DNA of 64,000 bases from SLJN01 sp964505385 (GCA_964505385.1 CAZDIA010000001.1:1-64000), one strand, 5' to 3'; positions 44,560 through 54,519 are shown, numbered from the stretch's first letter. Numbers and translations are program-made. Notes: generated by a model not told the origin, from the letters alone.

Positions 44560-46326
44560 TCAATGTAGTTGATGGAGGCGGATAACACGATCTTCATCAA
44601 TGGAATAAACATGTTTTCCATCTTCTGATACAAATACAGAGCCGGAAAATACTCCGAATGTTCCACCGCTGCTTTCAGTACGCATCATTGGTCCTAACTC
44701 ACCGCTAACTAAATCCAGGGCTCCGGCTCGTTCTCTTCCGTCCCATAGGATAAGATGATTCTCATGTACACTAAATGATGAGGTTGTCTCAGTCTCGGTT
44801 ACGAAATCCACTGAGCCATCATCCCGGTTGTATCCGACTACAGCGTCACGGCCTACAAGGATGATACGATCCTGGTGCATCACTAACCCGTTTACTCCTC
44901 CTGTCTCGTGTTCATCATGTACATCATCATATAAAAGATCACCACTGTGTAGATCAATTGCATAGAAATTGTCGGGGCCAGCAACAAAAAGTTCATTTTC
45001 ATAGATGAACGGTTCGGTAACTTTGGTACCGTAATAAACTCCTTCCTGCACCACCCCGCGCCAACCAAAGGGTTCCATTTCAGGGGTGATCCACAATTCA
45101 TCGCCGGTTTGTGAATCAAGTGCGAGTACACCTCCGTTTCCACCGAATTTATCACCATCACCTCTTGCGAGAAGTATGTCATCTACCAACGTAAGACTCA
45201 TAAACTCTGTAGAAGTTTCCTCGGTTTTCCAGATAATATCGCCTGTATCCAGGTCATGCTCCCATACCCATCCGGCAACTCCTACCTGAACGGTACTGGC
45301 TTCAAGATCTCCTGCCATATATAGATTGTTGTCAGTTACCAGCATGGCATGAGCCCGACTGCCTTTAATTATTTCATTTTCCCATAGTTTTTCACCTGTT
45401 GAAATATCAAAGACTTCGGTAGGGGCTCCATCTACGACTACATGATTTTCAGTTGCATGCACTGCGGAAATTCGTGTAGCACTATGCTCACTTATCCAGC
45501 GCAGCTCTCCCTCCTGCGAAATTCGTGCCACATGATAAGAGCTGGCCATTTCAAGATTGAGCAGGTCTTCGCCTCTGCTCAATACCAGAAAGTCCCCATC
45601 GGGAAGTTGAACCATATCTGCTATTCCGGGGCCTTCAAATTCCGGAACATTCCATAATTCAGTACCGTCGCGGCCATCCATGAGGTGCAGTCCCTCGTAA
45701 GATTTGAGTAGAAAGTGATCGTTATTCGGGATTTCATGAACAATTGAATTCATAAAAGCATTTTCCCGCTGGCGCTGTTCATATGTACTTTCGGTTTGTG
45801 CTTCGCCCCCAAGAGCACCGGCTATTGCAGATGCAGCTTGATCAACGGCCGCATCAATAAGGTCAGAATATTTAAACAAACTGTAAGCTAATTCATCATT
45901 TTGCCAAAGATTCTCGCCGGTTTCGGAATCCAAAGCAAGCATTGTTTCTTCTTCAAACCGGTAGTCAAAGAGGAGCATTGTGCCCATCTCCTCAAGTGAT
46001 ACAAGAGTGTAAGCTTCAGCAATAGCACCGTCAACTCTCATTCCGGCTACTTCGATTTGCATGCTTCTTGCAACTCCCTCCCAGAAAGATTCTTCCATCC
46101 GTTCAATTATTTCGCCGGTTTCACCATCTAATATATATATATTGTTATCATTTCCGATGACAATGCGACTACCATCGTTCATTACATATGCCGTTGACAG
46201 ATAATCCATCGAAACCGAACTTTCCCAATCAGCGCTCATGTCTGATTCAAGAGTTGTGCCACATCCTTGTAAGGTAACCCATGCCAAAATAATGGCAATT
46301 GTAATGTTAGCTTTATTCAATTTCAT
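44560..46326 (-). CDS. PQQ-like beta-propeller lipoprotein
   Basis: 588 residues with lipobox Cys22 (TLQGC). Many beta-propeller repeats of the PQQ/pyrrolo-quinoline type are visible: IYILDGETGEII, LALDSETGENLWQN, DGRDGTELWNVP, LDTGDIIWKTEE and LALDSQTGDELWITPE. No quinone-binding dehydrogenase site is apparent, so it is more likely a BamB-like or general binding propeller than an enzyme. A good Shine-Dalgarno AAGGAG lies before the ATG. It converges with the GH13 gene across a terminator. Role unknown. Confidence 0.82.
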   Translation of the reverse strand: MKLNKANITIAIILAWVTLQGCGTTLESDMSADWESSVSMDYLSTAYVMNDGSRIVIGNDNNIYILDGETGEIIERMEESFWEGVARSMQIEVAGMRVDGAIAEAYTLVSLEEMGTMLLFDYRFEEETMLALDSETGENLWQNDELAYSLFKYSDLIDAAVDQAASAIAGALGGEAQTESTYEQRQRENAFMNSIVHEIPNNDHFLLKSYEGLHLMDGRDGTELWNVPEFEGPGIADMVQLPDGDFLVLSRGEDLLNLEMASSYHVARISQEGELRWISEHSATRISAVHATENHVVVDGAPTEVFDISTGEKLWENEIIKGSRAHAMLVTDNNLYMAGDLEASTVQVGVAGWVWEHDLDTGDIIWKTEETSTEFMSLTLVDDILLARGDGDKFGGNGGVLALDSQTGDELWITPEMEPFGWRGVVQEGVYYGTKVTEPFIYENELFVAGPDNFYAIDLHSGDLLYDDVHDEHETGGVNGLVMHQDRIILVGRDAVVGYNRDDGSVDFVTETETTSSFSVHENHLILWDGRERAGALDLVSGELGPMMRTESSGGTFGVFSGSVFVSEDGKHVYSIDEDRVIRLHQLH

Positions 46327-46508
46327 TATTTCACTCCTTGAGTTTATTAATTTGAAACTTTAGCTACACAAACTTTTTGCTCATTATTAGATACGTAAAA
46401 TTGTTTATAAATAGATCAATTATGGTAGGAATACTCAGAGTTAAATTAGTCTTAAAGAAGCTAAGATTAACTTCAGCTCTTTTGTGGTGATTTTGTCTTT
46501 GTGATGTA

Positions 46509-48053
46509 TTAAGAAAGGGAAACAGCCAATTCCCAGGCATTTACATAACCATTACCGGAAAGGACGAAAAAATATAGAAAAACCAGGCTGGCAAGGTATA
46601 GCCCGATTGTAAGGGGGTAGTAGTAAAATCTGATGTAGATATATCTGGATGCATCAAAAGCTGCTAAAATGAAACTCCCGAACAGAATGATGAGATATGA
46701 AATGGCAAGAACAGTTATAATAAACCCGGAGATTCCGGCTGCAAGTAGTGCCATAAGCACACTTACCACGATAAGGTTGAGGTGTTGTGGCCACATTAAA
46801 ATAACGGCAATCTGATTGAGCGACTGCAGGTGCCGGTGAGGCAGGTAAATCCAACAGATAAACAGGCCATTAAGAAGTATTACGGCGATAAAGGATATAA
46901 CAAAAGTTAGAAAAGGGGAGGGGAGTTCACTTAAAAACAAAAGATTATGAGTGATCGCATCTCTTCCGAGATCACTCAGATAATGAAACAAAAGCCCGTT
47001 GACATAAATACCCGCAAGCAAGCCTTGTTGCAGAAGTACAATCAAATTGGGAAATCCTATCCGAATTCTGCGATAGATGATATCACCAACAAAAAAACTG
47101 TGAGTTGTGAAAAAACGTATTAATGATTTCTGATAAGGCGGTACAAAAACATAATGAACAATGACGGACCCCCATAAGATTAGTAATATCAGAATAAGTG
47201 TATTGGCTGCTAATGGCTCAGTTTCTTCACCGGGGTTGGGGAATGCGGCATCCGGGTCTGTAGCATAAGCTTCTATTACTTCGGCGATGAACGGGTCGTC
47301 TGTAACATTTAGCACAAACCATTCCCAGTCAAAGAATACGGGGGTTAGTCGCGCATCCTCCATCTCATCCATGATATTTTGAAAATCCCGCAGATCAAAT
47401 TTTTCATTATCCGGTCGATAGTATATTCCGGAAAATCCCTGTTTTTGTGTTGGATTATCCAGTTTACCCAGCATGCCCGAAGAGCTGACCTCCAGGATGA
47501 ATTCCGGGATGATCTGCAGCATATCATCCGGCGGGGGATAGGCAGCTATAAAAGTTAATTGCTGCCCATCTGCATTGGACAATTCATGAATATAGGGTTC
47601 CACATTATTCCGAAACTGCCTGTCCTCCATGGCACCGTGCCGAAAAAGCACAACCTGGTCAAAGGCGACTTCCTCAATAAACCGATCCCGGATATTGTCA
47701 ACAGCCTCGTCAAGATCATCAGGCATATACAAAAGCCGGTGCCGGGTTGGAAACTGACTGCTGCTGCGAATGGTGATCTGAAAATTATATTCAGCTAGTA
47801 TACTCAACTGATCCTCCGGAAAATCGGCCTCGATCATTACCCGCTCTACACCCATTCCGCTAAGTACGGAGAGGTCATCATGGAGGTCTTCTACAGATTC
47901 TCTGGGATGATAATTAACCCCAAAATGCTGCTGAGCCTGAGCCTGACCGGTTATCAGGATAAGTGTTAACAGGATGAACACGTACAGGCTTGTTTGAATG
48001 AAAGAGGCAGATTTACCACTTTTAGCTTTGATTTTAAAATGATCCAATAGCAA
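46509..48053 (-). CDS. Unrecognised protein: periplasmic domain plus about six membrane segments
   Basis: 514 residues. A signal-anchor or signal peptide (about 18-40, LYVFILLTLILITGQAQAQ) precedes a soluble domain of about 240 residues. Its pattern FGVNYHPRESVEDLHDDLSVLSGMGVERVMIEADFPE, together with later FSGIYYRPDN and PVFFDWEWFVLN, resembles a TIM-barrel glycosidase-like fold. From about 285 a membrane domain of about six hydrophobic segments reaches the C-terminus, with basic loops such as HRHLQSLNQ. I do not recognise the family. The gene stands between the propeller gene and an Lrp regulator. Confidence 0.7.
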   Translation of the reverse strand: MLLDHFKIKAKSGKSASFIQTSLYVFILLTLILITGQAQAQQHFGVNYHPRESVEDLHDDLSVLSGMGVERVMIEADFPEDQLSILAEYNFQITIRSSSQFPTRHRLLYMPDDLDEAVDNIRDRFIEEVAFDQVVLFRHGAMEDRQFRNNVEPYIHELSNADGQQLTFIAAYPPPDDMLQIIPEFILEVSSSGMLGKLDNPTQKQGFSGIYYRPDNEKFDLRDFQNIMDEMEDARLTPVFFDWEWFVLNVTDDPFIAEVIEAYATDPDAAFPNPGEETEPLAANTLILILLILWGSVIVHYVFVPPYQKSLIRFFTTHSFFVGDIIYRRIRIGFPNLIVLLQQGLLAGIYVNGLLFHYLSDLGRDAITHNLLFLSELPSPFLTFVISFIAVILLNGLFICWIYLPHRHLQSLNQIAVILMWPQHLNLIVVSVLMALLAAGISGFIITVLAISYLIILFGSFILAAFDASRYIYIRFYYYPLTIGLYLASLVFLYFFVLSGNGYVNAWELAVSLS

Positions 48054-48073
48054 GTGGTATCCTCATTTTTTAA

Positions 48074-48538
48074 TTATTTCTCATCAATGGGCAATTCTCG
48101 GGTTTCCTTGAAGCTGGATAAAACAATGTTCGATTTAGTTTTATCCACACCTTCCCAGGATTGGATGGTAGATAAAAGATTTTCAAAACTTTCGGTATTG
48201 CGGGTCCTGATTTTCAGCATATGTGAACCTTCACCGGTTATCGAGTGGCATTCGAGCACTTCCGGCAACGCTGTCACTTTTTCAACAAATGGTTCATAGA
48301 ATTGTGATCCATCCACTTCCACAAAGATAAAAGCTGTAATATCATAATCAAATTCTTTGGCATTTAAAACAGCATGGTACCCTTCAATTAAGTTGCGTTC
48401 TTCAAGTTTTCTCATTCGTTCGGAAACTGACGGAACTGACAAATTAACTTTTTCCGCCAGTTTATTGCGCTGAGTTCGTCCTTCTCGTTGGAGGTGTTTT
48501 AGAATGGTGATATCGGTTTTGTCAAGCTGGTGCTTCAT
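48074..48538 (-). CDS. Lrp/AsnC family transcription regulator
   Basis: 154 residues, the usual length. An N-terminal HTH (DITILKHLQREGRTQRNKLAEKVNLSVPSVSERMRKLE, about 8-46) is followed by the RAM effector domain (GYHAVLNAKEFDYDITAFIFVEVDGSQ ... CHSITGEGSHMLKIR). Such proteins respond to amino acids and form octamers. Divergent from serS, 194 nt apart. The target is unknown. Confidence 0.93.
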   Translation of the reverse strand: MKHQLDKTDITILKHLQREGRTQRNKLAEKVNLSVPSVSERMRKLEERNLIEGYHAVLNAKEFDYDITAFIFVEVDGSQFYEPFVEKVTALPEVLECHSITGEGSHMLKIRTRNTESFENLLSTIQSWEGVDKTKSNIVLSSFKETRELPIDEK

Positions 48539-48732
48539 GGAATATTGGTGATTTTGATTAGCAGTTTATATCTGTAATATAGATTAACTTAAATTATTTA
48601 GGCAATCAACTGCTGCTTTACAGAAAAAGTATACGGCAATTAATAAAAAAATAAACTCTGATCCGGGATGAGCTTTTAGGGCTGAAGCCTTATCTTTAGC
48701 AGATATTATGAAACCGAGAACAAAAGTTTAAA

Positions 48733-50001
48733 ATGCTGGACATAAAACGGATACGCGAACAACCTGATATAGTAAAACAAGCCATGAAGGATAAGGGTGA
48801 AACTGATACCGAAGTGGTTGACAAAGTTTTAGAATACGATGAAGAATGGAGGCAGGCAGTAAAGCGTGCTGACGATCTTCGCAATGAAAGCAAACAAAGA
48901 TCGAAGCAGATCGGCGGCTTAAAGAAAGAAGGCAAACATGAAGAGGCTCAGAAGATTCTTGATGAAGTTTCTGAAAAAAAAGAAGAACTCAAGGAGCTTG
49001 AGCAAAGAGAAAAATCTCTGTTAAACGAACGCGATCAGCTGCTACTGGAAATTCCCAATATTGCTCATGAGTCGGTACCTGTGGGTGCGGATGAGAGCGG
49101 TAATCAGGTAGTTCATCAATGGGGAGATGTTGAGCCGGTAACTGAAAACCACCCGCATTGGGAGTGGCAGCGGGATGACGGCTGGATCGACTTTACCCGG
49201 GGGGCTAAAGTGACCGCCTCCGGATTCCCGTTTTATGTGGGTAAAATCGCACAATTGCAACGCAATTTGATAAACTATTTTGTTGACACTGCTTTGGGGA
49301 AAGGTTACACCGAGCTTCAGGTGCCTTTTATGGTTAATGAAGATTCAGCTCGGGGGACGGGCCAAATTCCCGATAAAGAAGCTATGATGTATGAGATTCC
49401 CCGTGATGAATACTATATGATACCGACATCCGAGGTGCCGGTAACTAATTTCCACCGTGATGAAATATTGACTACCGATCAGCTTCCGATAAAATATGTT
49501 TGCTATAGCCCTTGCTGGCGCCGTGAAGCCGGTAGCTATGGAAAAGATGTGAAAGGTTTAAATCGCCTCCATCAATTTGATAAAGTGGAGCTGGTGAAAA
49601 TCGTATCCCCCGAAAGCTCTTACGATGAGTTGGAATCACTGCGCAGAGATGCTGAATATTTACTCGAGCAGCTTGACCTTCCGTACCGGACCTTGCTTAT
49701 GTGTACGGGCGATATGGGATTCACACAATCAAAAAAGTATGATCTTGAAGTGTGGAGCCCTGCCCAGGAGCGATGGTTGGAAGTCAGCTCCTGCTCAAAC
49801 TTTGTTGATTATCAGGCCCGGAGGCTGAAGCTTCGCCATAAAAATAAAGAGGGGGATAAGGAATTTGTTCACACCCTGAATGGCTCAGGGCTTGCCCTGC
49901 CTCGCGTTATGGCAGCTCTTATTGAGCATTACCAAAATAAAGATGGTTCGCTTCGCTTACCGGAAGTGCTGCAGCAAAGAATGGGCTGTGAAGTGATATA
50001 G
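48733..50001 (+). CDS. serS: Seryl-tRNA synthetase
   Basis: 422 residues, full length. The N-terminal long antiparallel coiled coil (about 30-105) binds the tRNA-Ser extra arm. The class II core has motif 2 (CWRREAGSYGKDVKGLNRLHQF) and motif 3 (LNGSGLALPRVMAALIEHYQ). It charges tRNA-Ser, and also tRNA-Sec where present. Single gene, divergent from the Lrp regulator and convergent with sucD across an 8-nt-periodic palindromic repeat. Confidence 0.97.
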   Translation: MLDIKRIREQPDIVKQAMKDKGETDTEVVDKVLEYDEEWRQAVKRADDLRNESKQRSKQIGGLKKEGKHEEAQKILDEVSEKKEELKELEQREKSLLNERDQLLLEIPNIAHESVPVGADESGNQVVHQWGDVEPVTENHPHWEWQRDDGWIDFTRGAKVTASGFPFYVGKIAQLQRNLINYFVDTALGKGYTELQVPFMVNEDSARGTGQIPDKEAMMYEIPRDEYYMIPTSEVPVTNFHRDEILTTDQLPIKYVCYSPCWRREAGSYGKDVKGLNRLHQFDKVELVKIVSPESSYDELESLRRDAEYLLEQLDLPYRTLLMCTGDMGFTQSKKYDLEVWSPAQERWLEVSSCSNFVDYQARRLKLRHKNKEGDKEFVHTLNGSGLALPRVMAALIEHYQNKDGSLRLPEVLQQRMGCEVI

Positions 50002-50003
50002 GA

Positions 50004-50193
50004 ATTTAAGAAGGCAAGATAAAAAGATGAGAAGAGGTAAAGACTAAAAGAATTCAAGATTGAGCGAAACTGGCACTATCCGGAGGTTCTTATATATGTA
50101 GCTCCGGAAAATCAATATTATTTATTTCCCGACTCCCCGAAATCTTGACTTCTTGACTTCTTTAAGTCTTGACCTCTTCACATCTTCAAAACT
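50004..50193. repeat. Palindromic repeat with 8-nt periodicity, family 2
   Basis: The left arm (50008-50063) consists of about seven 8-nt units starting AAG (AAGAAGGC, AAGATAAA, AAGATGAG, AAGAGGTA, AAGACTAA, AAGAATTC, AAGATTGA). The right arm (about 50143-50192) is a CTT-led inverse (CTTGACTT, CTTGACTT, CTTTAAGT, CTTGACCT, CTTCACAT). Inside is a smaller pair TCCGGAG (50079-50085) and CTCCGGA (50102-50108). It lies between the convergent serS and sucD. The ispG downstream region has related arms. Confidence 0.6.
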
Positions 50194-51062
50194 TATCCGA
50201 TTTCTTCTTTCATTGTTGAGCCAATTACGGCCGGGTTTTCACAAACTGTGATGCCGGCTGCTTCAAGTGCTTTCATTTTCTCATCAGCAGTTCCTTTGCC
50301 TCCCGAGACAATGGCACCGGCATGACCCATCCTGCGGCCCGGAGGAGCTGTGCGGCCGGCGATGAAAGCCACCACGGGCTTGTCGACATTATCCTTGATA
50401 TATTCGGCTGCTTCTTCCTCGGCAGTACCGCCGATTTCGCCAATCAGAATAATAGCTTCAGTTTCGGGATCATCCTTGAACAGTTTAACCGCATCAATAT
50501 GAGAAGTGCCGATGATCGGGTCGCCGCCTATTCCGATTGCCGTGCTTTGTCCGAGCCCGGCTTTTGTAAGCTGATCCACAGCTTCATAAGTGAGAGTTCC
50601 CGAGCGTGAGATAACGCCAACAGGCCCTTTGCTGAATACCATAGCAGGCATAATTCCGACTTTGGCTTCATCCGGGGTGATAATGCCGGGGCAGTTCGGG
50701 CCGATAAGTGTTGCGCCATGGCGGTTAACAATTTCTTTAGCCACGACCATATCTTTCACAGGAATACCTTCTGAAATACAAACAATAGTCTTAATTCCGG
50801 CAAATACTGACTCCGAAATGGCATCGCCGGCAAAAGCCGGGGGAACAAAAATGATAGAGGTATTTGCACCTTCCTGCTGCACAGCTTCAGCAACGGTATT
50901 GAAAACCGGCCGGTCCAGATGCATGGTTCCGCCTTTACCCGGCGTAACTCCACCCACAACTGTGGTACCGTATTCGATCATCTGTCCTGCATGAAAACTG
51001 CCTTCCTGGCCGGTGAATCCCTGTACGACCACCCGTGTATCTTTATTTACAAGTACGCTCAT
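50193..51062 (-). CDS. sucD: Succinate-CoA ligase, alpha subunit
   Basis: 289 residues, the normal size. The CoA-binding Rossmann part starts VNKDTRVVVQGFTGQEGSFHAGQMIEYG. GPNCPGIITP is conserved. The phosphorylated His247 is in GHAGAIVSGGKGTADEK. It forms the enzyme with SucC, interconverting succinyl-CoA and succinate with ATP or GTP in the citric acid cycle. The sucC gene is not adjacent, so the subunits are encoded apart. Confidence 0.96.
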   Translation of the reverse strand: MSVLVNKDTRVVVQGFTGQEGSFHAGQMIEYGTTVVGGVTPGKGGTMHLDRPVFNTVAEAVQQEGANTSIIFVPPAFAGDAISESVFAGIKTIVCISEGIPVKDMVVAKEIVNRHGATLIGPNCPGIITPDEAKVGIMPAMVFSKGPVGVISRSGTLTYEAVDQLTKAGLGQSTAIGIGGDPIIGTSHIDAVKLFKDDPETEAIILIGEIGGTAEEEAAEYIKDNVDKPVVAFIAGRTAPPGRRMGHAGAIVSGGKGTADEKMKALEAAGITVCENPAVIGSTMKEEIG

Positions 51063-51149
51063 GAATACTGTCTTTTTAAAAATTTTAATAATGACTCAAA
51101 ACCAGTGGAATATATCGACCTTGAAGTTGAGTTGCCAACGGGAAGTTAG

Positions 51150-51375
51150 CTTAACTTCTTACTAAAGCCATTTTAGTTAAAACATGGGTTACGGGCTCAC
51201 GCGTTACTCGTTTGTTGTTTGTTGTTTGTCGTTTGTCGTTCCTCGTTGTAGTTGTGTAGATGCCTAAATAAGGTTGTCTGATTTTAGGTTTAGATGTTAA
51301 CTCCGTTCACTTCGCAAATTAACTAAAGACAAACGAGTAACAGCCTGCACAAAATCTTCCTAAAACCCGAAGCAC
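51150..51375. repeat. Intergenic palindromic repeat, family 1, copy C
   Basis: The left end block (51153-51192) has CTAAAGCCATTTTAGTT and ACATGGGTTA. It is followed by five 7-nt units (51211-51245: TTTGTTG, TTTGTTG, TTTGTCG, TTTGTCG, TTCCTCG). An inverted pair GTTACTCGTTTGT (51203-51215) and ACAAACGAGTAAC (51329-51341) closes the element. The right end block is faint. It fills most of the space between sucD and tex. Confidence 0.6.
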
Positions 51376-51393
51376 ATGAAGACTCAATCACAC

Positions 51394-53580
51394 TTATCCC
51401 TTACCCACAAGTTTTAACCCGATTCTGCCACGTTCTTTGTCCAGGCTTTCTACTTCGACTTTGAGAATATCACCTACGGCAACATGTTCATGGGGGTTTT
51501 TGACATATCCGCCACCCGCTTTCATATTGGAAATGTGCAGTAAACCATCCTGCTTAACTCCCAAATCGATAAAAGCACCAAAATCCACAACATTGCGGAC
51601 GGTGCCTTCAAGTAGCTGACCTTCGTTCAGATCATCCATCGTAAGCACATCCTGCCTCAAAATCGGCTTGGGAAGTGATTCTCTGGGGTCGCGACCGGGC
51701 TTGAGCAGGTTTTCTACAATCAATTCAAAAGTTGGAATGCCTATTCCAATTTTCTCTGCCATGTCAGTGGAGTTAATATTTGCAATTTTTTCGCTTATTT
51801 GCTCTTTCTCATCGGCAAGATTTTTAAGATCAATACCGAGTTGATTGCACAGTGATTCTGTAGCGCCATAGCTTTCCGGGTGAATGGCCGTATTGTCCAA
51901 TGGGTTTGAGCTGTCGGGCAAGCGAAGAAATCCGGCAGCCTGTTCAAAGCGAAATTCACCCACCCCGGATACATCCATCAGCTTATGGCGGTTGGTGAAT
52001 GTGCCGATTTCGTTTCGGTGGTCTACAATTTTCCGTGCCACATTTCGGCTCAATCCGGAAACGTAAGTCAGCAGCTCAGCACTTGCAGTGTTCAGATTAA
52101 CTCCAACTAAGTTGACACAACTTTCAACGACATCATCCAGCTTTTGGCTTAGTTCCCGCTGGTTTACATCGTGCTGATATAATCCCACACCTATGGATTT
52201 CGGATCAATTTTCACCAATTCTGCAAGCGGATCCTGCACCCGGCGCGCAATGGAAATGTTTCCGCGTTGCGCTGCATCCAGATCAGGAAATTCTTCCCGC
52301 GCCACTTTTGAAGCAGAATACACCGAAGCGCCGGCTTCATCCACAAGCAGATAAGCAAGTTCTTCTGAAGTGCCGGGTTTGCGCTCCTGAATCATTTCAG
52401 CGACAACAGCTTCGGTTTCCCGGCTGCCTGTGCCATTTCCGATAGCAATCAGATTTACCCCGTGCCTGTCAATCAGATCGTTAATAACCTTTTTGGATTC
52501 CGTTATTTTTTTGAGCGGTGGAGTCGGAAATATTGTATTACCTTCCAGGTACTTGCCGGTTTGATCCACGACAGCTACTTTGCAGCCGGTACGGTAACCG
52601 GGATCGATCCCCATAACAACTTTTGTTGACAGCGGGGGCTGCATCAGGAGATTTCTCAGGTTCGTGGCAAACGTTTCTATTGCGTGAGTATCAGCTTTTT
52701 CGGTGAGGTCACTGCGCAATTCACGTTCAAGTGCGGGGAACAGTAATCGTTTGTATGAGTCGGAAACGGCGTCTTCCAAATGCTCTATGAAAACGTTCTC
52801 CTCATTTTTGATGATTGCATCATCGATCAGCTCAAGCGCCTTTTCTTCCCAGATATCCAGATCCACAATCAGAACGCCCTCCCGTTCACCGCGATTTAAG
52901 GCGAGTATCTGGTGCGGTCGCAGATGTTTGATTTTACTGTTGAATTCATAATAGGAGCGGTAAACTTCTTTTTCATCCTCCGCGCTTTTTGCCTTTTTAG
53001 CAGTGATTGCGCCGTGACGATAAAAATGTTTTCGAAGAACATCACGCACTTCTCCGGTTTCATTTATCCATTCAGCTACGATATCTCTCGCGCCCTGCAA
53101 AGCTGCCTCGGCGTCGGGCACTTCTTTTTCCTCGTTGACATACCCGGACGCTAAACTTTCCGGTTCACCGGTAAATGTTTGCTGCTCCCAAATTAGTGTA
53201 GCTAAAGGCTCAAGGCCTTTTTCCTTTGCAATGCTTGCTTTGGTTTTTCGCTTTGGCTTGTAAGGCAGATAGAGATCTTCAAGTTTATTCAGCTCGGTGC
53301 AGGCATTGATCTCTTGTTTAAGTTCTTCGGTTAATTTACCCTGTTCATCAATAGTTTTGAGGATGGTTTGCTTGCGCTCTGAGAGTAGCCGTTGAAAATC
53401 CAGTTCATCGCGAACAGATCGAAGCTGTTCTTCATCCAGTTCTCCGGTTCTCTCTTGACGGTATCTGGCGATAAAAGGGATTGTTGCGCCTTCATCAAGC
53501 ATTTCAGCGATCGTTTTAATTTGCCCGGATGAAAGCGAGAGTTTTTCGGCTACACTCTGGAAAATTTGGGTATCGGTCAT
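51394..53580 (-). CDS. tex: Tex family RNA-binding protein
   Basis: 728 residues, full length. N-terminal helical Tex domain with the family phrase FIARYRQERTGELDEEQLRSV. YqgF/RNase H-like domain (about 320-450, MGIDPGYRTGCKVAVVD). Helix-hairpin-helix part (VSGLSRNVARKIVDHRNEIG). C-terminal S1 domain (about 650-720, GQLLEGTVRNVVDFGAFIDLGVKQDGLLHIS). A cytoplasmic nucleic-acid-binding protein linked to transcription and stress responses. Single gene, divergent from the hisN-like gene. Confidence 0.95.
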   Translation of the reverse strand: MTDTQIFQSVAEKLSLSSGQIKTIAEMLDEGATIPFIARYRQERTGELDEEQLRSVRDELDFQRLLSERKQTILKTIDEQGKLTEELKQEINACTELNKLEDLYLPYKPKRKTKASIAKEKGLEPLATLIWEQQTFTGEPESLASGYVNEEKEVPDAEAALQGARDIVAEWINETGEVRDVLRKHFYRHGAITAKKAKSAEDEKEVYRSYYEFNSKIKHLRPHQILALNRGEREGVLIVDLDIWEEKALELIDDAIIKNEENVFIEHLEDAVSDSYKRLLFPALERELRSDLTEKADTHAIETFATNLRNLLMQPPLSTKVVMGIDPGYRTGCKVAVVDQTGKYLEGNTIFPTPPLKKITESKKVINDLIDRHGVNLIAIGNGTGSRETEAVVAEMIQERKPGTSEELAYLLVDEAGASVYSASKVAREEFPDLDAAQRGNISIARRVQDPLAELVKIDPKSIGVGLYQHDVNQRELSQKLDDVVESCVNLVGVNLNTASAELLTYVSGLSRNVARKIVDHRNEIGTFTNRHKLMDVSGVGEFRFEQAAGFLRLPDSSNPLDNTAIHPESYGATESLCNQLGIDLKNLADEKEQISEKIANINSTDMAEKIGIGIPTFELIVENLLKPGRDPRESLPKPILRQDVLTMDDLNEGQLLEGTVRNVVDFGAFIDLGVKQDGLLHISNMKAGGGYVKNPHEHVAVGDILKVEVESLDKERGRIGLKLVGKG

Positions 53581-53717
53581 GTGATTATTTTATTTTCGGA
53601 GTAATTGGTTTTAAAAATTATTTAAAAATGCCTTATCGGAATTTTCGCTATGATTTTCTACAGTTAGCATCTTGAAGTAATTTAAGGCGGCAAATATAAA
53701 CACAATCTAAACGATCT

Positions 53718-54488
53718 ATGCAAGACAACCTGTCAGAGCTTATTGAAGTTGCCCGCATCGCAGCACGGCGGGGTGGTGAGCAAACCCTGGAATATTTCCG
53801 TAAATCCATTAAAGTTGAATTAAAAGATGATGATTCACCGGTTACTCTTGCCGACCGAATGGCTGAGGAAGTAATGCGAACCGAAATCTTTGAACATTAT
53901 CCTGATCACGGGATTTTAGGTGAAGAGCTTGGTCATTCAAATTCCGATCATCGAATTCAATGGATACTTGATCCAATCGATGGCACAATCTCTTACATCC
54001 ACGGCATCCCGCTTTATACCACGCTGATTGGCATCACAATTGATGATAAACCGGCCGCAGGTGTAATATATGCACCTGCACTTGATGAAATGTGTGATGG
54101 GGCCATTGGCAATGGCGCTTATTTCAACGGCGAGCCCTGCCATGCGCGGATGACTTCCCGGATGGAGGAAGCTACCTTAATCACTACCGATTTTGTAAAC
54201 ATTAAAAAGTACGGTTTTGAAGAACCCTTTTTTTTTCTGCATGATCGATGCCGGTATCATCGCACCTGGGGTGACGCTTACGGCCACATGATGGTAGCCG
54301 CAGGAAGGGCAGATATAATGATCGATCCTGTTTTGAATATATGGGATTCTGCTGCGTTACTACCAATAGTTAACGAATCCGGGGCGCGGTTTACAGGGCT
54401 GAACGGTGAAGAGCGCATTGATGCCGGAAATGCAGTTTCAGCCACTGCGGGCCTTCATCCGGAGGTTTTATCTTATTTTAATGATTAG
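53718..54488 (+). CDS. Inositol monophosphatase family, histidinol-phosphatase-like
   Basis: 256 residues. Metal-site motifs of the IMPase family are GEE (68-70), ILDPIDGT with Asp85 and Asp88 (83-90), and the later LNIWDSAALLPIV. The segment IDGTISYIHGIPLYTTLIGI and ADIMIDPVLNIWD are closest to HisN-type histidinol-phosphatases, which make histidinol in histidine synthesis, but no his gene is adjacent. Alternative substrates are inositol phosphate or PAP. It is 31 nt upstream of the M1-like gene on the same strand. Confidence 0.85.
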   Translation: MQDNLSELIEVARIAARRGGEQTLEYFRKSIKVELKDDDSPVTLADRMAEEVMRTEIFEHYPDHGILGEELGHSNSDHRIQWILDPIDGTISYIHGIPLYTTLIGITIDDKPAAGVIYAPALDEMCDGAIGNGAYFNGEPCHARMTSRMEEATLITTDFVNIKKYGFEEPFFFLHDRCRYHRTWGDAYGHMMVAAGRADIMIDPVLNIWDSAALLPIVNESGARFTGLNGEERIDAGNAVSATAGLHPEVLSYFND

Positions 54489-54519
54489 TTTCAGCTCAAT
54501 TAGTCTGATTTTCTGAAAA

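Noticed and set aside
44560..46326. Quinoprotein dehydrogenase reading of the PQQ-like propeller
   Set aside because: Only the propeller repeats are seen; no cofactor or catalytic residues could be identified.
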